Source: Heterocephalus glaber (taxonomy: Eukaryota > Chordata > Mammalia > Rodentia > Bathyergidae). Taken from it: DNA of 64,000 bases. This document shows, piece after piece, positions 58,663 to 64,000 of this stretch. The notes under the pieces were generated by a model, which saw only the letters and a program-made list of their open reading frames with translations, had not been told where the DNA came from and did no database searches. A program made the translations under genes and the position numbers. Position 1 is the first letter of the stretch, and each line of letters opens with the position of its first letter. Location of the stretch: positions 5,018,778 through 5,082,777 of the forward strand of contig NW_004624848.1 of assembly GCF_000247695.1 (NCBI RefSeq), in the 5' to 3' direction.

Positions 58663-58755
58663 TGGGTTGGGCATTTAGCTCAGTGGTTCCACTGCCTGCC
58701 TTGCAAGCGCAAGGTCCTGAGTTCGATCCCCGGTACAAAAAAAAAAAAAAAAAAC
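58663..58755 (+). mobile_element. Young full-length ID SINE, sense
   Basis: A box 'tttagctcagtgg', a central TGCCTTGCAAGCGCAAGG, B box 'gttcgatcccc', GGTAC and an A(17) tail. A perfect 9-bp target duplication, AACTGTGCA, flanks it (58654-58662 and 58756-58764). Near-intact RNA polymerase III boxes, a pure tail and an exact duplication mean a recent insertion by L1 machinery. It is not a tRNA gene: there is no proper acceptor stem and it ends in poly(A). Confidence 0.93.
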
Positions 58756-58764
58756 AACTGTGCA

Positions 58765-59084
58765 AGAGTATGCCTGTTTATTATTTTAAGTTTCTAACTT
58801 TTGTCTGAAATATTTCATAACACTGAAAAATAGCTATGAAACAGAGGAGACATAGAACAAGATCTAGTGGTAGAGATTAAATCAGAGTAAATATAGAATG
58901 AAGTGTAAGCAACTTTGAGAATTACACCCTAACTAAGGTAACCCTTAGACATTCATGTGGGGGTAACATGATTGTCACCAGAGTGACAGTGACTGGCAGG
59001 CACAGACACAAAATACATGAGCAACCTTAATACGAATTTAGGACGGAGGAAATGAGGGACTAAATGCAAGAATGATTAGACAGA
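58765..59084. other. Unique non-coding sequence
   Basis: AT-rich, with no feature seen. Confidence 0.4.
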
Positions 59085-59345
59085 ATGGGCTGGACAGGAC
59101 CGCAGGACCAGTGGGCGTGTGGCTGCGTGGCTGTCAGACCCACAGGGGGCAGCGACGCCACGGGGAGGGCGAGAGTGATACTGGCAGGAGCCTGTCCACA
59201 GGGCCGCTCGGAGCCCGGTCACTGCGGGGCCGCGGCTCTGTGCTGGCCAGCTGGCGGGGGCGGCCCGCTGTGGATGCAGGGACTGCGCAGAGCGCGCTTC
59301 TCTGGGGAAGGAAGGCTCTTGCCTGACGCGCACGTCAGACCCTGT
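59085..59345. other. CpG-dense islet without an assigned gene
   Basis: By hand count there are 22 CpGs in 59101-59340 (240 bp), with GC content clearly above the flanks, including GGGGCCGCGG, GGGGGCGGCCCGC and GAGCGCGC. Three overlapping open frames of 84-87 codons cover it on both strands, as expected for stop-poor CpG DNA. No TATA box, splice donor or family resemblance was found. Confidence 0.5.
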
Positions 59346-60084
59346 TAGTCTGGTGGCTGGAACTCGGCCTCTGCCCGGCAGGCTCCTTCCTCACCTTCCC
59401 TCTCGCTCTCCCAGCGGACTGTTGAGAAGATTCTCGTCCTCGCCACGCTCCCTGCATACCCTTCCTGCTTCCATCCTTACCTCACGGGTTGCTGCCCTTC
59501 TACTCTGAATATTGAAGAAACGACAAAATAAATTTTACACACATCCGCAGCCCCCTATTGCTGATGCATATAAGTGCTCATTTTCACGCCTGATACGATG
59601 GTCACCTGTCTGTATTCCTTCTGTGTTTGATCTTTTAACGTGTGTGCTTGACCCAATTCTCTCTCTCCTATGCAATGATAGAGCTACGTTAATTTTCTTA
59701 TCTTCTGATTTATCAAATGTGTACCTTATTATTTTAAAAAAGAAACTGTTATTTTTCCACCGTCAGAAAGTCTGTTGATTCCACTTCTCCCACCAGGCAG
59801 GTCCTTTTCTACATACCCCTCAGAGCAGGCATCTAGAAAGAACTTCTCATACTTAGTGTTCTCTTTGCTCTTTCCTACCTTGCATATCAAATTCGTTGTG
59901 CAATTATTTCCTACAGCTGAACAAACACTGCTCAGTGTTGTTACTGTTCATCTCCATGTAGCATGAGGATGCCAATTTCTTTATCTCTTACGTGGAGTCA
60001 AGTAACATGCAACTGCCATTTCCTCCTATTTCCCAAGTAACTTACCATTCTTCATTTTTAGTTCCTCCCCTTCCCCCTAAATAA
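59346..60084. other. Unique non-coding sequence
   Basis: GC falls from the islet outward. 59500-60080 is AT-rich with an 88-codon accidental frame. Confidence 0.4.
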
Positions 60085-60326
60085 CAGTAATACCTTGATT
60101 CACAAATGCTTCTTTCATGAACAATTTAATTCACAAATAGAACCATTTGGCAAAAATTTCCTTCCATTCACAAACTGCTGAGAGTGATGAAAACACACAG
60201 CCATCTTCCCCACTCTGACATGTGGCTGTGGCTTTCTCTAGTCGAAATCATGGTCATAAACAGACCTGTGCAAACTTGCTGTGAAATGCTGTTGTGTACT
60301 GTGTAGCATGTACAGTATTGTATAGT

Positions 60327-62090
60327 ATGGATCCAAAGAAAGTGCAGAGGAGTAATGAAGGTGACAAGAAGATTTTGAAGAAAATAACCAGTGAATTGAA
60401 GGAGAAAATTGTAGAAAAGCACAAATGTGGTATTCGTGTGACTGATCTGGCCTGAGTAGACAATGACAAAGTCTACAATCCCAACTATTTTGAAGAATAA
60501 AGTTGCCAGCAAAGAGCTGCTGTGGCAAAAGGAGTCATGATGTTAACCAAGCAGAGGACACAGGTGCTGGAAGAGGTGGAAAAACTTCTGTTAGTGTGAT
60601 TGAATGAGAAACAGCTGGCAGGTGAGGTAACAGCGTGAGTGAAGCTATGATGTGAAAAAGCCAGGAAATTGCAGTGATTCACTGCAAGAAAACTCCTTGA
60701 CAAATGCAACAGGTGATGAATTTAAAGCCAGTGAAGGGTGGTTTGATAAATACTGTGAGAGAAGTGGCTTCCACAGTGTGATAGGACATGGTGAGGCTTC
60801 TAGTTCTGATAAGGCCACTGGAGAAGCCTACTAGAAACAATTCTCAGAATGCATGGAGGCAGAAGGATATGTTGCTCAGCAAGTGTTCAACAGCAATGAA
60901 AAAGGGCTCTTCTGAAGAAGAGCTCAACAGAACCTATATTACATGGGAGGAAAAGGCACCAACAGAGGGAGGGGCCACAAGCCAATGAAGACAGAGTGAC
61001 CCTTGTACTGTGTGTGAACATGAGCACCAGTCTGAAGATTAAACCACTACAGGTGCACCATTTCCAAACCCATCAGCATTCAAGGAACAGAATGAGAACA
61101 AGGCTAGGCTGCCTGCCATGTGCAGGGCCAGTGCAAAAGCTTGGGTCACAAATCTATAGTTTATGGAAGGGCTGCACCATGTGTTTGCACCCACCATTAA
61201 GAAATATCTTTCTGACAACCAACTGCCTGAAAGGAGCCTTCTTCCTCCAGCCTTGGTGGATGATATGGACTCTGAGTGTGTCTTCATGATGGTCAAGTTC
61301 TCCCACACGCGGCATGACACCTCTTCTGCAGCCCATGGGCCAGCAAGTGATCTGCAACTTCAACAAGCTGTACACAAAGGCGCTCTCCACCAGAGTTTTT
61401 TTTTTTGTCACTGAAGAGACTCCCTTGGCTCTGAAAGAGTCCTGGAAGAAACACCTCAATGTCCTCTGCTGCATCAGCCTCACTGACAAAGCCTGGGAAG
61501 AGGTCACACCCCAGACCTCAGGCTCAGCCTGCAGGATACTGTGGCCAGAACATGTCCCTGAGCGTGACCGTGAAGGCTGTGAGGCACGGGCAGTGGAGGA
61601 GGTTGTGTCATGGGCAGGAGCATGGGGCTGGACATTGATGTGCAGACATAGAGGACCTTGTTGAGGACTCAAGGAGGAGCTGATGATGGAAGCACTTGCT
61701 GAACTCCAGAGCGAGCACAGAGGCTCTTGCTGAGGAGCATTGCAGGAGGAAGAAGGGAGAGGAAGACAGGGAGGAGTTAGTGGGGATGAGATCAAACCCA
61801 TCATGGAAAATGGAACAAGTGCCAGGGTTTCTCTGAGAAGAACCAGCCAACATGGCTACGAACAGAGTGGGGAATCTGATAAACAACAACAACGTGGTCT
61901 CTCGTTTCCGGAGGGTTATGCAGTGCAGGATAAAAACCAGCGATGTTAGACAGATTGTTCATCAAAATTGAGCCTGCAGCTAAGAGACAAAGAAGAGTGG
62001 AACCCCCTGAAGGAGATCTCCCCATGTCCTCATGGAACGGCCTCTCCCTCCGACAATGGCCCCCTTCCATGCAGCTCCCTGCCCTCCACA
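60327..62090 (+). pseudogene. Tigger transposase, broken
   Basis: It starts MDPKKVQRSNEGDKKILKK, then LKEKIVEKHKCGIRVTDLA and a stop at about 60453; this is the pogo-type helix-turn-helix region. The CENP-B-type part follows at 60700-60780 (EFKASEGWFDKYCERSGFHS). The first catalytic position reads FNSNEKGLF near 60890 (Asp to Asn), followed by a stop. LLQPMGQQVICNFNKLYTKA at about 61322-61380 has Gly for the third catalytic Asp. KIEPAAKRQRRVEPPEGD lies near the C-terminus at about 61965. At least six stops and several frameshifts make it non-functional. Confidence 0.85.
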
Positions 62091-62173
62091 GTAGAAGCTG
62101 CCTCAGGTGAGGTTAGTGTTCTCTCTCTTCACATTGTACTGCACTGTACTTTCTTTATAATTTTGTGGTTAAA

Positions 62174-62191
62174 ATATATATATATATATAT
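62174..62191. repeat. (TA)n tract inside the Tigger element
   Basis: About 18 bp of TA repeats near the transposon's right end. Confidence 0.9.
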
Positions 62192-62315
62192 GATTCAGAA
62201 TGGATTAACCTTATTTACTTTGAAATTTATGGGTAAATTCAGTTTGGTTCATGATCAATTCAGTTCCCAACCATAATTTAAACAAATTAAGTTTGCGAAC
62301 CAAGATACCACTGTA

Positions 62316-64000
62316 TCTCCTTGGAAGAACCCAGGGCATCATCTTGGTACATTTTGCATCAATCCCCCACATACAATCCTTATTCTCTTCTGTCTTTAAT
62401 AATCTTTGTAATACATTTTGCAATCTGACAAAAATCTATGTTACTTGCTTAGTTTTGATGGCTTATTATCCTCTACTGTGTTGTAATTGCTAGAGACTGT
62501 AATTTTTGTCCTTTTTGTTTACTTCTGTATTTCTGATACCTGGAAAAGCACCTAGATTAAGTTTAGAGCAAAACAAGACTCACTCTTGAATAAGTGAATG
62601 TTTAAACTGTGTCCTGAGATTTTCAAATCTTCTCAAGGCAGTGCCATGTAAGTAGGGTTACAGGGTTGGGACGAGCAAAGAAACATGATTAAAAAAATTA
62701 TAACACTCAAAAGCCTATATACAGATAATAATAATAAGCTTCAGTTACACTTAACATAAATTGGCCTCACTGGCCCAAGCTGTGTGCAAGGGTTTGAGGT
62801 GCCTGCAGTGGGGGACAGAGCTGCAGCCTGGCTCGGTCACTGCTCACAATCAGTCGCTGGCAGAGCAGTGAGCAAAGGGCTTTCTCCAGCAGTGCGGTAA
62901 ACTGCTCGGGGTTCCTTCCCAGAAGAGGTGAGGCTCCAAATTCACCATTTTATTCACCCTTTTGCTTTCTATTGCTCCATAATAAATGAGCACACAGCAC
63001 ATAAATTTTTTTTTGATTCTACAATCAGATCATATAGAACTATTCACCCACTAAAAAGGTATTAGGAACAAGTCAAAATATAGTATTTACCACAATAAAT
63101 GTTAAAGGAACAGAATCTCTAATTTGAAATTTTATAATATTTGATCACTTTAATGAAAAAACCCTCGTTTTTACCAAAGATATATATAATGTACTATATA
63201 GAAAATATAAAATATATATTATATAAAATATATATTATATATATAAAGAAAGAAAGTTACTGAGACTGAAGTTATATAAAATATAATAGAAAGAATCTAG
63301 CCTAAAATAAGGTAGTCATCTTAATGGCTATATTTTATAAAATTAACTTTAACGCAAAAATAAATTTTAGAGATGAAAATATTAATGTGTAATGATTAAT
63401 GATTGTTTAATTAAAATTGAAAATAAGTTTATGTTGTCTTTGTGTAAAATCTCAAAATTTTGGACACAAAGAGCTAAGAGTAAAATGTCAGATGATTAAT
63501 GATATACAATTGCTTAAAGTGTGATCAAGAGCAACTATTTCCTGGACCAAGAAAATGCATCAAAGGTGCATAAATATTACCTCAGGAATACTGTGCCAGC
63601 CGAGGCTCAGGTGGTGAAACAGACAGTGTCATAGATAATGAAATGCAGGTGCTTGGAGCAGCATGGAAAACTTGAGAAGTAAGAGGACCAGGGACTGCCT
63701 GTATTACTGTGCAAAAGCTTCCTTTTTTCCAAATGTTGTGATGTTCCACTTTTTTCTCTCTTGATAACCGATAATTAAAAATTCATCTTTTAAAATAGTT
63801 TGTGTTCTGGCTTTGAATTTTTTTCTGTAGAAGGAATGTCCAAAACAGTCATAATAATAAATGGTATAAATGGATCTTAATTTGTTTTTCTCATCTTTAT
63901 TGATTGTTGAAATTTTTATTTGTTTTAATAATATATACAATATTACCATGGTTATAATTTTATGTACAAAAATGTATCCAACAGTGTATGCATTTTATAT
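62316..64000. other. AT-rich unique sequence
   Basis: No gene. 63178-63245 is an A/T tract of overlapping TATATA palindromes. 62760-62930 is GC-moderate and unassigned. 62960-63010 ('tttctattgctccataataa' then a T-run) weakly recalls an antisense LTR end. Confidence 0.35.

Larger units (their letters stand above)
60085..62313 (+). mobile_element. Nearly complete Tigger (pogo/Tc1-mariner) DNA transposon
   Basis: The left terminus CAGTAATACCTTGATTC and the right terminus (complement CAGTGGTATCTTGGTTCG) are inverted repeats. TA follows the right end at 62314-62315, as for TA-targeting transposases. A decayed transposase gene lies between (next entry). At 2,229 bp it has about the length of autonomous Tigger elements. 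The (TA)n at 62174-62191 lies inside it. The Tigger subtype cannot be fixed by eye. Confidence 0.88.

Noticed and set aside
58663..58755. A tRNA gene
   Set aside because: A and B boxes are present, but it has a poly(A) tail, target duplication and no acceptor stem; it is an ID SINE.
59072..59348. Three overlapping frames as a small GC-rich gene
   Set aside because: All are open on both strands because the DNA is CpG-rich and stop-poor; no frame stands out.
61154..61804. 216-codon minus-strand open frame
   Set aside because: It lies entirely antisense to the decayed Tigger transposase, whose sense-strand motifs are recognisable; it is a shadow frame.
60085..62313. A domesticated Tigger-derived gene
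   Set aside because: Stop codons, frameshifts and replaced catalytic residues throughout, with no long conserved frame, point to a dead transposon.
1..64000. A CRISPR array, phage, bacterial defence island or operon
   Set aside because: The window is eukaryotic: L1, SINE and LTR content, CpG depletion, and no bacterial-type coding. Its repeats are microsatellites and transposons, not spaced direct repeats.

Overview
This is non-coding mammalian nuclear DNA, almost certainly from a rodent. I found no exon-intron gene, conserved coding frame, rRNA, functional tRNA, CRISPR array or bacterial feature. The rodent call rests on three repeat types: tRNA-derived ID-type SINEs (58663-58755 is a fresh copy), a B1/7SL-type SINE at 28021-28179, and several antisense SINEs joining an ID-like part to a B1-like part. 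L1 3' ends with long purine-rich 3' UTRs agree. The ID sequence and the ID/B1 composites fit a castorimorph (beaver, kangaroo rat, gopher) or sciuromorph rodent better than mouse or rat. That placement is from recall of the families and was not searched.

Layout. 1-7.5 kb: an old antisense L1, a sense L1 3' UTR, mostly unique sequence, and a CpG-rich block at 2990-3760 with a 168-codon open frame of unknown identity. 7.5-20 kb: a MaLR-type LTR, a long AT-rich unique stretch, L1 pieces in both orientations, SINEs and a (GT)n tract. 20-33 kb: an L1 with an inverted 5' part, more LTRs, a B1, a 212-codon open frame at 30125-30763, and a nested stack (L1 / Tigger-type MITE / possible LTR) at 31140-32580. 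33-42 kb: a CpG-dense islet at 33841-34090, then old antisense L1 interrupted by two LTRs of opposite orientation. 42.6-44.5 kb: a class I endogenous retrovirus remnant with a recognisable but broken integrase. 44.8-54 kb: an L1 whose 3' UTR module is tandemly duplicated, a 187-bp hAT MITE with a perfect 8-bp target duplication, a piggyBac transposase remnant, LTRs, SINEs and L1 ends. 54-64 kb: SINEs, a second copy of the piggyBac-remnant terminus, an interrupted LTR, a CpG-dense islet at 59101-59340, and a nearly complete but dead Tigger (pogo) transposon at 60085-62313.

No set of genes works together here. What the window records is layered transposition by four DNA-transposon lineages (Tigger, a smaller Tigger-type MITE, hAT, piggyBac), L1s of several ages, SINEs, MaLR-type LTRs and one ERV. 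The most notable items are the piggyBac remnant with its matching terminus 7.5 kb away, the hAT MITE, the complete Tigger, the duplicated L1 3' UTR and four small CpG-dense islets without an assigned gene. I did not find a convincing new biological system.
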